Shown here: one piece after another, positions 1 to 8,697 of the stretch
Numbering within the stretch: position 1 is the first letter of the stretch
How the letters are laid out: each line of letters begins with the position of its first letter
Origin: Candidatus Dormiibacter spiritus
Lineage (GTDB): Bacteria; Chloroflexota; Dormibacteria; Dormibacterales; Dormibacteraceae
Reading direction: 5' to 3'
DNA: 42,013 bases
Assembly: GCA_003244185.1 (NCBI GenBank)
Contig: QHBT01000061.1
Coordinates: forward strand, 1-42,013
Translations under genes and position numbers: made by a program
The notes under the pieces: generated by a model
Databases searched by the model: none
Seen by the model: the letters and a program-made list of their open reading frames with translations, nothing else
What the model was told of the DNA's origin: nothing

Positions 1-206
1 TCGTGCGCTGTTCATGCTAGCCGCTCCGGCGAAAGCGGCTGCGCTTCCGTAACCCACCTCGGGGTAGATGGCGCTGCCGCTCGCAATCGCGCTGGCCGCC
101 ACCGCCGAGGCGATTCGTGAGTGAATTCCGGCGGGAACACAGGCTTTGGTTCTCGCGAAACGTTCGTGTGGAGGGACGGTCGGTCGGGAGCGGTCGGAGG
201 GAGGGT
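1..206. other. Left edge, no convincing gene
   Basis: I see no gene I can defend here. On the minus strand one frame is open from about position 140 to the window edge and reads as an Ala/Ser/Gly-rich segment with a hydrophobic character. It has no clear start and no recognisable motif, so it could be the 5' part of a gene running off the left edge or simply GC-rich open sequence. Confidence 0.2.
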
Positions 207-578
207 TTAGGACGGGACGCTGATCGCGAACGCCGCGCTTTTCGGGGGCGCCGGCGCGGCGATCGCAAGGTGGACAGTCGCGTCGGTCCCGGCATTCCAG
301 TTGCGATGCGCTACACCGGCGGGGAACAGAACGGCGGTTCCCGAATCGACGACGTACGCGCTGCCGTCGATCTCGACGTTCATCGTTCCGTCGAGAATGT
401 AGAACACCTGGTCGACCCCGTGAGTGTGCAGGCCGGCCGGAGAACCTCCCCCGGGAGGGGTCTTGATGACAGTGACGGCGCAGCTGCTTATGGCTCCGTC
501 GCTGGTCAGCTCCTGCGACCAGCGCTCCGGGCTCTGTCGTAGTGCCTCAAGGTCGACCTTCCGCACGTATTCGATCAC
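207..578 (-). CDS. Small cupin-fold protein
   Basis: Small single-domain cupin of 123 residues. The sequence shows the first cupin motif region around 'GLHTHGVDQVFYILDG' (G...H.H....E/Q...G) and the second around 'LFPAGVAHRNWNAG' (P.G..H...N), the usual metal-binding strands of the double-stranded beta helix. I chose the GTG at 576-578 because a GAGGAAAG Shine-Dalgarno-like run lies about 10 bases upstream and because upstream residues in the same open frame are low-complexity and unlike a protein. Small cupins of this type include sugar-binding and dioxygenase-like proteins; the substrate cannot be told from sequence. It lies downstream of, and in the same direction as, the integrase, and may be cargo of the integrated element. 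Fold confidence is high, function unknown. Confidence 0.75.
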   Translation of the reverse strand: MIEYVRKVDLEALRQSPERWSQELTSDGAISSCAVTVIKTPPGGGSPAGLHTHGVDQVFYILDGTMNVEIDGSAYVVDSGTAVLFPAGVAHRNWNAGTDATVHLAIAAPAPPKSAAFAISVPS

Positions 579-796
579 TGCTCGCTTTCCTCGATGAACG
601 ACATTGTGGCGACTTTGAGTTCGGAGTGCTACCGCTGACAACCGCCACCCTTCACAGCGTACTCGCGTGGGAAGAAGTGACTTGGTGGGTCTGTGAACCG
701 GCCGCGCCAGAGGCAATCTCGAGGGCCAGTTAACAGCCCAGGTTTTCGTTGCGGCCGCCGCTCCCAAACTCTCTCCGTCGCCAATACAACTCACAC

Positions 797-1960
797 TCAC
801 TGGCTTGCTGTGGGGGCGTGTCGCGTCAGGATGCGATCCATAGCATTGGCCGCCTCTGCTTGGACTGCCGGGATTACGTGCGAGTAGGTGTTCATGGTCA
901 GGCTGATTTGGCTGTGGCCGAGAGTCTCCATTACCACGCGGGGAGATACTCCCTGTGCAAGGAGGAGGGAGGCGCAAGAATGCCTCAGGTCGTGAAAGCG
1001 GATCCGTGGCAGGCCAGCAGCCGCGAGTAGGTGCGGAAATCGATGCGTCACCGTGGTTCCTTCAAGGGGCGTGCCAATGGTCGTCGTGAACACCAGATCT
1101 GAATGCTGCCATCGGGCGCCCGCCCGAAGGCGGTCCTCAAACTGGCGCTTCCGGTGCTTCGCCAGGATATCGGCAATAACGGCCGGAACCTTGATCGAGC
1201 GCCTGGATCGCGCAGTCTTGGGTTCCACCAACGTCAGCTTCCCGTCCACCCGCTGCAGTGCATGCACCACGGTGAGGCGCTGTTCCGTTAGGTCTATGTC
1301 CTGCCAGCGCAGGCCGAGCGCCTCTCCTTGGCGAAGCCCGAGGCTGAGGGCCACCGCGTAGACGGCCTCAAACCGATCGTCTCTTGCCGCATCCAAGAGT
1401 CGCTGAGCCTCTGCCGGACTCAGCACCTGCACCGGACGACGAGTGACGCGCGGTGAGTCGGCCAAGGCGGCCGCATTCTTGGTGAGCATCTCCCACTTGA
1501 TTGCCTGATTCAGGGATGTCCTCAGAACCGCCCGCAGGAACTCGACCCGTCTCGGCGAGAGACCGCTGGCGAGTTTGGCGTTCAGCATCGCCTGGACCTG
1601 CGCCGGACCCAGTCGGTCGAGGCGGAGGTGGCCGAGGCTGGGGATCAGGTGCAGGTGGATCAGGTCGCTGTAGCTGCGGTAGGTGGAGGGCCGCAAGCGA
1701 GGTTTGGCGGAATTCTCCAGCCAAGTGGCGAGGAACTGAGCCACGGTGCCCGTTCCCGTCGAGGGCAAGACGCCCAGCTGCTGGTCGCGGAGGGCGGCTA
1801 CAACCTTCTCTTGAACTTCGCGGCGCGTGCGTCCGTAGACCGTCTTGCGCCGGCGTTGGCCGTCCCGCCTTCCAAGGTTCACGGAACCCGCCCAGAGCCC
1901 ATCCTTCCGTCGAAAGATGCTGCCCTCGCCGTGACCCCGCCTGGCCGTCATACTGGGCAC
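797..1960 (-). CDS. Tyrosine-recombinase integrase
   Basis: Site-specific tyrosine recombinase of up to 387 residues. Residues about 10-60 form an arm-binding-like N-terminal region, about 70-165 a SAM-like core-binding domain, and about 180-375 the catalytic domain. Catalytic residues are visible: Arg210 in 'GLRQGEALGLRW', His323 and Arg326 in 'HDLRHS', His349 in 'LGHS', and the nucleophile Tyr359 in 'MNTYSHV'. It starts at GTG 1958-1960, or at the in-frame ATG 1949-1951; neither has a good Shine-Dalgarno. The gene sits about 90 bases from the 3' end of tRNA-Lys and is transcribed away from it, the standard layout for an element inserted at a tRNA 3' end. It would integrate and, with an excisionase, excise that element. 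No second copy of the tRNA 3' end was found between 1 and 797, so the far end is probably outside the window. Confidence 0.93.
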   Translation of the reverse strand: MPSMTARRGHGEGSIFRRKDGLWAGSVNLGRRDGQRRRKTVYGRTRREVQEKVVAALRDQQLGVLPSTGTGTVAQFLATWLENSAKPRLRPSTYRSYSDLIHLHLIPSLGHLRLDRLGPAQVQAMLNAKLASGLSPRRVEFLRAVLRTSLNQAIKWEMLTKNAAALADSPRVTRRPVQVLSPAEAQRLLDAARDDRFEAVYAVALSLGLRQGEALGLRWQDIDLTEQRLTVVHALQRVDGKLTLVEPKTARSRRSIKVPAVIADILAKHRKRQFEDRLRAGARWQHSDLVFTTTIGTPLEGTTVTHRFPHLLAAAGLPRIRFHDLRHSCASLLLAQGVSPRVVMETLGHSQISLTMNTYSHVIPAVQAEAANAMDRILTRHAPTASQ

Positions 1961-1974
1961 GACTGTAGCACAAG

Positions 1975-1994
1975 ATGGCTACAAAATGGCTACA
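1975..1994. repeat. Paired 9-bp direct repeats before integrase
   Basis: ATGGCTACA occurs at 1975-1983 and again at 1986-1994, eleven bases apart start to start, close to one helical turn. The pair lies between the integrase start and the tRNA 3' end. Short direct repeats spaced by a helical turn are typical arm-type integrase sites, so this may be part of the attachment region and could also autoregulate the integrase. The repeat is seen directly; the role is inferred. Confidence 0.45.
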
Positions 1995-2052
1995 GTGTCC
2001 GGCGAAGGGAGGCACAAGTATCCCGTTTGAGTAGGTTTTTGAATACGATTTG

Positions 2053-2129
<77 letters not shown>

Positions 2130-2228
2130 TTCGGAGCGCCTCCGGCTTAGGGCCCGGGCCGTCCCCGATTCTACTTTCTTAACCGGCGGTCTTTCCAGCG
2201 CTGATCAGATCGCATAGGCTCCGCCGCC

Positions 2229-2777
2229 ATGAGGGCTCGCGTACCGCAGGACGTGGATCTGGAGGACAAGCTCATCTTTGGCCTCTCGCCGATGAGGTTC
2301 GGCTATCTGGTCATCGCCGTCATTGGAGCCTTCACGGTCTGGGGTCTGCAGATGCTCCCGGGCGTCGTCAGGGTGTTCTCCTGCCTGTTGATGCTGCTGG
2401 CGGGGCCGGTCCTGGCGTGGGGCAGGGTCGGCGGCACCCGGAGCGATCGCCTGGCCTGGGACTGCCTGGTCTTCTTGCGACGCAACCACATGCTGGAGCT
2501 CGCGGCGCTCGAGCGGAGGAGAGCGGTGGCCGCTTCGCGCAGGCCATCCGAAGTAGTCTCGGTCCCAGCCGAAGTGCCGCCGCTGACTAGGCCGGAAGGC
2601 CCGCACAACACGGGCGCTGGTTCGGTTGAGGTCCTGCAACTTCCCGACGTCCTTGAAGGTGGCAGCGTCGTAGACGCGTTACCGCCAGGCAAAGGAGCTT
2701 CAAGACCGCCTGGCTTCGGCCGGGAGCTGGACCTCGCGGCTATCAATCGACTCGCCACACTCGAGGTCGCGGCATGA
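2229..2777 (+). CDS. PrgI-like membrane protein
   Basis: Membrane protein of 182 residues resembling the PrgI family (VirB3-like partners of type IV secretion ATPases). The N-terminus 'VPQDVDLEDKLIFGLSPMRF' is the typical PrgI lead-in, followed by two hydrophobic helices at about residues 24-42 and 46-62. The second half is a polar, proline-rich tail. The next gene, a VirB4-like ATPase, starts inside its stop codon (ATGA overlap), so the two are translationally coupled and probably form one complex at the membrane. PrgI proteins are usually about 100-130 residues, so the tail of about 80 extra residues is unusual. No relaxase, VirB6 or coupling protein is nearby, so this is not a full conjugation system within the window. 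Confidence 0.75.
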   Translation: MRARVPQDVDLEDKLIFGLSPMRFGYLVIAVIGAFTVWGLQMLPGVVRVFSCLLMLLAGPVLAWGRVGGTRSDRLAWDCLVFLRRNHMLELAALERRRAVAASRRPSEVVSVPAEVPPLTRPEGPHNTGAGSVEVLQLPDVLEGGSVVDALPPGKGASRPPGFGRELDLAAINRLATLEVAA

Positions 2778-4870
2778 TGAAACGGCTGGCGCGCATCAGC
2801 AGTGCGGCTGGACGGGCACCCTGGCCAGTGCGAGTAGTCCCCCGGCCGGCGCGGCAGCTGGCGGCCGAGACCGCGAGATCCAGTCCCATCAGCACGGCCG
2901 CGCTTGGATTCCTGGATGCCACTGACGAGGACCGCCTGCGCTGGGCTGGCGGGTTCCGAGCGCTGTTGGATGGGCTTGACAGCAGCCTGCAGGTGGTCAT
3001 CGACTCTAGCCCCGGCGTTCGTGGCCCAGCCGGCGAGACGCAGCGGGAGCAGGAACTGCCCCCAGCGGAGGGACGGCGCGCGGCCGACCTTGCTTTCGCG
3101 ATCTCGCTGCGCCAATCCCCGCAGGCTCAGGCGCGACGGGTCCGGCTCGTAGTGGAGCCAACCTCCGTCGAAGGTCTACGACGGGCGTTGGGTGGGATGG
3201 GCGTACGGGTCGAGGAGCAGCTGGCCGGACACGACGGGGATCTGGCTCTTCATGGTCGTGAGCTAAGGCAGGCACTGCACGACGCGAACGGCTGGCATCG
3301 CACCTGGTTCATCGACCGCTTTCCCGGCTCCGAGTTGGAGCCGGGCTGGCTGTTGCGGCTCATCCCGCCCGGCCTGCGCGTTTCGTTGAGCTGGCACGCG
3401 GAGCGCCTCTCGACCAGCTGGGTGGTCCACTATCTGCAGCGACAGCTGGTCAACATGCGAGCAGCGCGTTCAGAGCAGCATGACGGCGCCGGTGATCCTG
3501 CGCTGCGCGGCGCCATGCCTGCTGCTGAGCAGCTGCAGGAGCAGCTGATCGCCAGCCAGGAGTCTGCTTTCTACACCTCCGTGTACCTGACGGTCACCGT
3601 GGATGCGCGAGACGATCTGATCCTGGCCGGCCGCAGAATTCAGGCAGCGGCTCGGGCAAGCCTCTGCAGCCTCGTCGCCTGCGATTTCCGCCAGCTCGAC
3701 GGCCGTCTCTGCACCCTGCCGCTGGGTCAAGACATCCTGGCCCGCAAGCGGCTTCTGCACAGCTCCTCCTTGACGACGCTCTTTCCCTGGTTCGACGCTG
3801 ACCTCTACGAGCCGGACGGGCTGGTGCTGGGCAGGTCGCGGGCGACAGGTCAACCAGTGATGGTCGACCCCTTTGATGACCGCCGCTACGCCAACGCCAA
3901 CATCGGCGTCTTCGGCCACTCAGGCGCGGGCAAGACATACCTGATGTCAGTGCTGTTGATGTCTGCCCTCAACACAGGAGCGCAGATCTTCGTCATCGAC
4001 CCTGAACATGAGTACGGGAAGCTGGCCGAGATGCTGGGCGGCGTGGACATTCCCCTCAATCTGGGCTCTCACCACTCCCTCAATGTCCTCGAGATGCGAG
4101 GTGGCCAGACGGGCGATGAAGCGACGCTCGGACCAGCGGTGGCAGACACAGTCGACCTCTGCGCCACCATCTGTGGCTCGCTGGACGAGGCGGAGCGGGC
4201 GGTCCTGGAGCAGGCGATCAGGCAGACCTTCCAGACAGTCAGTGATCCGGTCTTGGGCGACGTGGCGGCGCTGCTGGAGCCGAACTCTCGAGCCGGCAAG
4301 GTGCTCGGGCGCTGGGTCCAAGGCAGCCTCGGCCAAATCTTCAGCCGGCCCACCAACGTCGACCTGGGAGCACCAGTGATTGTGTTTGGCATGCGTGAGT
4401 TGAGACAGGAGATGATCGCCCCCGTCCACTATCTGTTGGCCGAGGCGCTTTGGGCTCGGATCAAGAAGCGTGACCGCCGCCGACTTCTGGTTATCGATGA
4501 GCTGGGCCTGCTGTTCGAGGATGCGACGATCCGCCAATTCGTGGTGGCGCTCTCCCGGAGGATCCGCAAGTACAACGGCTCTCTCGTGTTCGCCACCCAG
4601 AACCCGGGCGACCTGTTCAGCAGCGAGGCGGGTCGGGTGGTGGCCACCAATCCGGCGCTGATGTTCTTCGGCGCCCAGCGGCCCGCCGAAGCACAGAAGA
4701 TCCAAGCGGCGTTCAGTCTGAGTGAGGCCCAGCGCTCAGCCCTGGAGACCTGCCGGCGGGGGGAATTCCTGCTCGCCGCAGGCCCCCACCGGCTGCCGCT
4801 TGCAGTCCAGGCGCCACCCTGGCAAGCGGCAGCGATGGCAGCTGCACGCGCCGGTCCGCCACTTGCTTGA
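2774..4870 (+). CDS. VirB4-like type IV secretion ATPase
   Basis: P-loop ATPase of 698 residues in the VirB4/TraC/HerA-FtsK group. The N-terminal about 330 residues carry the VirB4-type scaffold. The ATPase half has Walker A 'GHSGAGKT' near residues 379-387 and Walker B 'LLVIDELGLLF' near 571-581, followed by 'VFATQNPGDLF', the usual sensor-like strand. It should hydrolyse ATP to assemble or drive a membrane transport machine. Its ATG overlaps the stop of the PrgI-like gene by four bases. VirB4 with PrgI and nothing else of a conjugation set suggests a reduced chromosomal system, perhaps for protein export or surface appendage assembly, or a relic of conjugation genes. Identification as a VirB4-like ATPase is firm; the cargo is unknown. 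Confidence 0.85.
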   Translation: MMKRLARISSAAGRAPWPVRVVPRPARQLAAETARSSPISTAALGFLDATDEDRLRWAGGFRALLDGLDSSLQVVIDSSPGVRGPAGETQREQELPPAEGRRAADLAFAISLRQSPQAQARRVRLVVEPTSVEGLRRALGGMGVRVEEQLAGHDGDLALHGRELRQALHDANGWHRTWFIDRFPGSELEPGWLLRLIPPGLRVSLSWHAERLSTSWVVHYLQRQLVNMRAARSEQHDGAGDPALRGAMPAAEQLQEQLIASQESAFYTSVYLTVTVDARDDLILAGRRIQAAARASLCSLVACDFRQLDGRLCTLPLGQDILARKRLLHSSSLTTLFPWFDADLYEPDGLVLGRSRATGQPVMVDPFDDRRYANANIGVFGHSGAGKTYLMSVLLMSALNTGAQIFVIDPEHEYGKLAEMLGGVDIPLNLGSHHSLNVLEMRGGQTGDEATLGPAVADTVDLCATICGSLDEAERAVLEQAIRQTFQTVSDPVLGDVAALLEPNSRAGKVLGRWVQGSLGQIFSRPTNVDLGAPVIVFGMRELRQEMIAPVHYLLAEALWARIKKRDRRRLLVIDELGLLFEDATIRQFVVALSRRIRKYNGSLVFATQNPGDLFSSEAGRVVATNPALMFFGAQRPAEAQKIQAAFSLSEAQRSALETCRRGEFLLAAGPHRLPLAVQAPPWQAAAMAAARAGPPLA

Positions 4871-5068
4871 AAGGGCCGAACGCCGAACGGACATGCTCCT
4901 GACCGCCATATCGACCCGATTGTCGGCCGGCCTGAGGCGACCGCACGGTAATGGCAGCGCAAGTCACGGACGCTGGTCGATGGCTGTGGCTTTGAGTGTC
5001 GGTGCTTCAAAGCGGGCGGACTGGTACAGTCGGGGCCGGCGCAGCTGGGCGCAGGTAGCATTTCGGTC

Positions 5069-5662
5069 ATGCCCAGGGTTGTCCATCACCGGTTTCACCG
5101 GCTGGCGGGCGATCTGCAGGACTCGGTCCTAGCCAGCTTCAATACCCTCGCTGCGCAGCGTCCGTGGCGGGGGGAATCGCCCTGGTTGGCGAGTGATCGT
5201 TCGACAGGACTGTTCGAGATGGAGTTCCTGCGCCATGTCCGTGAAGCTGAGGGCCAGGATGTCACCGCCGCCGGTTTTCTCAAGTCGGGCGGCGATGAGA
5301 CGGACGTGCTTGTTTTCATGCTCTTCCTCCGGGATCTCAGCGCCAGCCTGGGGCTGCGGGTGACCGTGCGGGACGAGGACAACCCTTTCACGAAGCTGCG
5401 CTATCTGGACTTCCGGCATGGCTTGCTGCCCTCTGGCGACCAGCTCGAAGACCTACTCGCCAGGCGCCCGGTCATCAAGCGGGTGGACGGCCAATCGATC
5501 CACTTCTACCCGCCGGCTCATCGCCAGGGCGCGATCCAGGCTTCCCGGCCCGAGCAGTGGGGCTATGCGCTCTGTGGGCTCAGGGCGTACGCGCCAACAC
5601 TGCTGGAGGCGGAGCAGGAGGCTCTGAAGATTCTGCGCGCGCTGGGCCACCTTGGCCGCTGA
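5069..5662 (+). CDS. Hypothetical protein, 197 residues
   Basis: I do not recognise this protein. It is soluble by composition, with no signal peptide or membrane helix, and reads as a compact mixed alpha/beta protein rich in charged residues. The ATG at 5069 follows a 198-base gap after the VirB4-like gene, so it may have its own promoter, although none is clear. The following hydrolase gene begins at TTG 5652 inside its last codons, which suggests joint transcription. Third positions are strongly G/C as in the neighbours, so it is very likely a real gene. Confidence 0.7.
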   Translation: MPRVVHHRFHRLAGDLQDSVLASFNTLAAQRPWRGESPWLASDRSTGLFEMEFLRHVREAEGQDVTAAGFLKSGGDETDVLVFMLFLRDLSASLGLRVTVRDEDNPFTKLRYLDFRHGLLPSGDQLEDLLARRPVIKRVDGQSIHFYPPAHRQGAIQASRPEQWGYALCGLRAYAPTLLEAEQEALKILRALGHLGR

Positions 5663-6506
5663 GGCTGAGCAAGAGGAGGGATGGCTTCGCGGCCGGGACG
5701 GCACTTCGCTGTTCTGGCGCGCTTGGACGGTTCCAGAGCCACGCTGTGGGGTGGTGGTCGCGCATGGCCTGGGTGAGCATTCGGGCCGCTATTCCCGGCT
5801 CGGGCGCGCGCTGAACCGCCGTGGCATCTCCTGCTATGCAGTGGACCTGCGAGGCATGGGCCGGAGCGCGGGCAGGCGCGGTCACCTCAAGGCTTGGTCC
5901 GCCTGGATAGACGACTATGCGGACTTCCTCGCCTTCGCGAGGGATCTGGCGGAGAGCCGCGCACTTGTGCCTCTCGGCCATTCCTTTGGGGGCGTGCTCG
6001 TCGCCAGCGCCATGCTCCGCGGAGATGTCCAAGCACAGCGCTTCGTCCTCTCGAACCCGGCTTTCCTACCGAAGGTGAGGGTCCCCGCGTGGAAGTTGAG
6101 ACTGGCCGGCGCGGCCAGCCGGGTTGTACCGCGCCTGACCATGTCGAACGAGGTCCAGCCAGAGGTGATCTCGCGGGACCCTGAGCAGGTGCGGATCTAT
6201 GCCGACGATCCTCTGACGCATGACCGCATCTCAGCCCGCCTCTACACGGAATGGCGCGCCGCTTGCGTCGACACTCTCGGTCGAGCCAGTGCCTTGCGGC
6301 AGCCCTTCCTGCTCCTCCTGTCGGGCGACGATCGACTTATCGACGTCAGCGGGGCCGAAGCGTTCAACGCGGCGGCCAGCTGCGGCCAGGTGGTGCGGCG
6401 CTATCCCGGGCGCTTCCACGAGCCGTTCAACGACTATGGCTCGGAAGAGGTCTTCGCCGACCTGGCGGCGTGGCTCAACGCCCCGGTCCCGGCCCGACCG
6501 GAGTGA
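5652..6506 (+). CDS. Alpha/beta hydrolase, lysophospholipase-like
   Basis: Serine hydrolase of 284 residues in the Hydrolase_4 / monoacylglycerol-lipase-like group. Visible features are the oxyanion motif 'AHGLGEHSGRY' near residue 37, the nucleophile elbow 'GHSFGG' near 108-113, the acid region 'GDDRLID' near 223-230 and the catalytic histidine in 'FHEPFND' near 255-258, all in order. It probably hydrolyses monoacylglycerols, lysophospholipids or similar esters in the cytoplasm. The only workable start is TTG 5652, which overlaps the preceding stop by 11 bases; no ATG or GTG precedes the oxyanion motif in this frame and there is no strong Shine-Dalgarno, so translation probably depends on coupling. 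Confidence 0.85.
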   Translation: MAAEAEQEEGWLRGRDGTSLFWRAWTVPEPRCGVVVAHGLGEHSGRYSRLGRALNRRGISCYAVDLRGMGRSAGRRGHLKAWSAWIDDYADFLAFARDLAESRALVPLGHSFGGVLVASAMLRGDVQAQRFVLSNPAFLPKVRVPAWKLRLAGAASRVVPRLTMSNEVQPEVISRDPEQVRIYADDPLTHDRISARLYTEWRAACVDTLGRASALRQPFLLLLSGDDRLIDVSGAEAFNAAASCGQVVRRYPGRFHEPFNDYGSEEVFADLAAWLNAPVPARPE

Positions 6507-6554
6507 CCCGGCCGAGCAAACAAATCACAACCAGGTTAAGCACCCCACCACCCA

Positions 6555-6574
6555 AACCCCCCACCCAGGGGGTT
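6555..6574 (+). terminator. GC hairpin after hydrolase gene
   Basis: AACCCCC at 6555-6561 pairs perfectly with GGGGGTT at 6568-6574 around a six-base loop, 48 bases after the hydrolase stop codon. No T-run follows, so it is at best a weak terminator or an RNA-stabilising stem. It separates the hydrolase from the dtd group. Confidence 0.3.
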
Positions 6575-6720
6575 GTGCGGAGATCGTATTCAGAGCTTTC
6601 AAAACGAGGCAATAGTGGTTGTGAAGATAGTGCCCGCCGGTGCGGCCTCGTAGTCGCCAAAGATCGCTGCGCTGGGTCTCCCCGGCGCAGTTGGTCGAGT
6701 CCGGCCCGAGAGAGCACACC

Positions 6721-7197
6721 GTGAGAGTCATCATCCAGCGCGTGCTCTCTGCCTCCGTCTCCTGGTCAGACATCGACGGGTCAACGCGCAACAACCAGAT
6801 CGGCCGCGGCATGGTTGTGCTTGCCGGCGCCGGCGGCGACGATTCCGCCGCAACCGTCGAGCGGATGGCCACCAAGGTGGCTCAGCTTCGCATCTTCCAA
6901 GACGCCGAAGGCCGCACCAACCTGAGCCTCGAGGAGGTCAAGGGTGAGGCGCTCGTGGTGTCTCAGTTCACGCTCTATGCCGATCTATCCCGAGGCCGCC
7001 GGCCGAGCTTCCTCGGCGCCGGCGACCCCGCTCACGCCGCGGCCCTGCTGGAGCGGTTTGGGGCACATCTCAGCGGCCGAGGGATCATCACCCGGACCGG
7101 TAGCTTTGGCGCCAGCATGCTGGTCAGCCTGGAGAACGACGGACCCTTCACTCTAGCCCTCAGCAACGACACCTGGCAGACGCGCATCAGTGGCTGA
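6721..7197 (+). CDS. dtd: D-aminoacyl-tRNA deacylase
   Basis: Removes D-amino acids, and mischarged glycine, from tRNAs in the cytoplasm. The protein is 158 residues, the normal Dtd length of about 145-160. It opens with 'VRVIIQRVLSASVSW', as in the family. Both signature motifs are present: 'SQFTLYAD', and the Gly-Pro pair in 'ENDGPFTL' that enters the neighbouring subunit's active site. GTG 6721 is chosen because it matches the conserved N-terminus; the longer open frame upstream is not protein-like. The next gene starts eight bases before its stop, so the two are probably co-translated. Confidence 0.93.
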   Translation: MRVIIQRVLSASVSWSDIDGSTRNNQIGRGMVVLAGAGGDDSAATVERMATKVAQLRIFQDAEGRTNLSLEEVKGEALVVSQFTLYADLSRGRRPSFLGAGDPAHAAALLERFGAHLSGRGIITRTGSFGASMLVSLENDGPFTLALSNDTWQTRISG

Positions 7198-8215
7198 GCA
7201 GGTACCTCAGCACCAGCTGTCAGAAAAGGATCCCGCCCCGGCGGACAATGCCTCGTTTCTGCGTGAGCAGGCCGAGCTCATCGCGCAGGCCGCTGAGCGC
7301 ATCCAGCCGCACATCCGGCGCACGCCGGCACTCAGCACCGATCTCGACCAACACCTCAGGCTGAAGCCTGAGTGCTTCCAGGTCACCGGCTCCTTCAAGG
7401 TGCGGGGCGCCTTCAATGCGGTCTTGAAGCTGCATGCCGAGCGGCCCGAGACGAAGGGCGTCATAGCTGTCAGCTCCGGCAACCACGCCCAAGCTTTGGC
7501 CCTCGCCGCGCGGACGGTTGGCCTGCGGGCGGTCATCTTGATCCCCGAGGACGCCAATCCGGCCAAGGTCGCCGCCACGCGGTCGCTCGGCGCCGAGGTG
7601 ATCCAGCACGGCATCACCTTCGCCAACCGAGAGGAGAAGCTGCGGGAGGCGATCGGGGAGCGCGGTCTGACACTGATCCACCCCTTCGATGACTGGAACG
7701 TCGTGCACGGTCAGGCGACGGCTGCCCGGGAGCTGCTGGAGGATGAGCCGGAGCTGCAGACCCTGGCGGTCCCGACAGGGGGAGGCGGACTGCTCAGCGG
7801 CACAGCCCTGTCGGCCAAGATTCACAATCCTGAGCTGAAGGTGATCGGAGTCGAGCCAGAGTCGGCCGACGACGCAGCCAGGAGCTTCCGCACCGGCTCC
7901 ATCCAGTCGCTCAGAGAGGCCCCGACCACACTCGCCGACGGCGTGCGCACCACAGCCATCGGTTCCTGTACCTACGAGGTCGCCATTCGCAGGCGGCTCG
8001 TTGACGACATAGTGACAGTCAGCGAGAGCGAGATCGCAGAGGCGACCCGCGCCGCCTGGCTCAAGCTGAAGCTGGCCCTGGAGCCGACCGGCGCCCTGCC
8101 GCTGGCCGCCTACCTGGCCGGGAAGCTTCCGGGCGCGAATAGGCGCGTGGGTCTCCTGCTTTCGGGCGGCAACTTCGAGCCGGCGACCATAGCTAGACTG
8201 CTTGCCACCTCATGA
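7190..8215 (+). CDS. Threonine/serine dehydratase, PLP fold II
   Basis: Fold-type II PLP enzyme of 341 residues, most like catabolic threonine dehydratase (TdcB/IlvA catalytic domain) or the related serine racemase and hydroxyaspartate ammonia-lyases. Lys70 in 'TGSFKVRGAFNAV' is the PLP Schiff-base lysine, 'SSGNHAQALA' is the substrate loop and 'PTGGGGLLSG' binds the cofactor phosphate. It would convert threonine to 2-oxobutanoate and ammonia. No C-terminal ACT regulatory domain is present, so feedback inhibition by isoleucine is unlikely. It starts at GTG 7190 within dtd. The following CBS protein begins inside its stop codon (ATGA) and could be a regulatory partner, which is inference. Confidence 0.88.
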   Translation: MAEQVPQHQLSEKDPAPADNASFLREQAELIAQAAERIQPHIRRTPALSTDLDQHLRLKPECFQVTGSFKVRGAFNAVLKLHAERPETKGVIAVSSGNHAQALALAARTVGLRAVILIPEDANPAKVAATRSLGAEVIQHGITFANREEKLREAIGERGLTLIHPFDDWNVVHGQATAARELLEDEPELQTLAVPTGGGGLLSGTALSAKIHNPELKVIGVEPESADDAARSFRTGSIQSLREAPTTLADGVRTTAIGSCTYEVAIRRRLVDDIVTVSESEIAEATRAAWLKLKLALEPTGALPLAAYLAGKLPGANRRVGLLLSGGNFEPATIARLLATS

Positions 8216-8679
8216 TTCCGATCAAGGAAGTGATGACGAAGGAGGTGCTCACCTTCGCGGAGAACACGCCCGTCCCAGAGGCCGCGAAGCAGCTCGCCGA
8301 GCGGCGTCTGTCCGGGGCGCCGGTGCTGAACGAGGCAGGTTATGTGGTGGGCGTGCTCTCCGAGGTTGACGTGATCGCCAAGAGGGGCAGCACCGTCGGC
8401 GACATCATGACGCACCACGTGATCTCGATCAGCGAGGACACCGGCATCGATGAGGCTGCTCAGCTCTTCGCCAGCGAGCGGATTCGGCGCCTGCCCATCT
8501 TGAAGGAAGGGCGGTTGGTCGGACTGGTCAGCCGTTCCGACATTCTCGGCTTCTTCACAGCTCAGGTCTGGACCTGCAATTCCTGCGCCCACGCCGAGCA
8601 CGGCCTCCAGCCGCCCGAGCGCTGTGCCCGCTGCGGGGGCACGGAATTCCGTCTCGACGCCGCTCACCTGCGGCACTGA
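8212..8679 (+). CDS. CBS-pair protein with zinc ribbon
   Basis: Regulatory-type protein of 155 residues. Two CBS motifs run at about residues 3-57 ('VMTKEVLTFAENTPVPEAA', then 'GAPVLNEAGYVVGVLSEVD') and 62-117 ('IMTHHVISISEDTGIDEAA', then 'RRLPILKEGRLVGLVSRSD'). A short C-terminal zinc ribbon follows, with Cys pairs 'CNSC' and 'CARC' about residues 122-145. A CBS pair typically binds adenine nucleotides. The four-base overlap with the dehydratase gene suggests linked expression and possibly energy-state control of that enzyme or another. The CBS plus ribbon build is seen in some uncharacterised proteins. No catalytic domain is present. Confidence 0.85.
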   Translation: MIPIKEVMTKEVLTFAENTPVPEAAKQLAERRLSGAPVLNEAGYVVGVLSEVDVIAKRGSTVGDIMTHHVISISEDTGIDEAAQLFASERIRRLPILKEGRLVGLVSRSDILGFFTAQVWTCNSCAHAEHGLQPPERCARCGGTEFRLDAAHLRH

Positions 8680-8697
8680 CGTCCGGCCGCCGTTCTG

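Noticed and set aside
207..977. A 256-residue version of the cupin gene
   Set aside because: The first 133 residues are low-complexity and unlike protein; the GTG at 576-578 has a ribosome site and starts the domain.
4993..5031. Promoter before the 197-residue gene
   Set aside because: TTGAGT and TACAGT are 27 bases apart, far too long for a sigma-70-type promoter.
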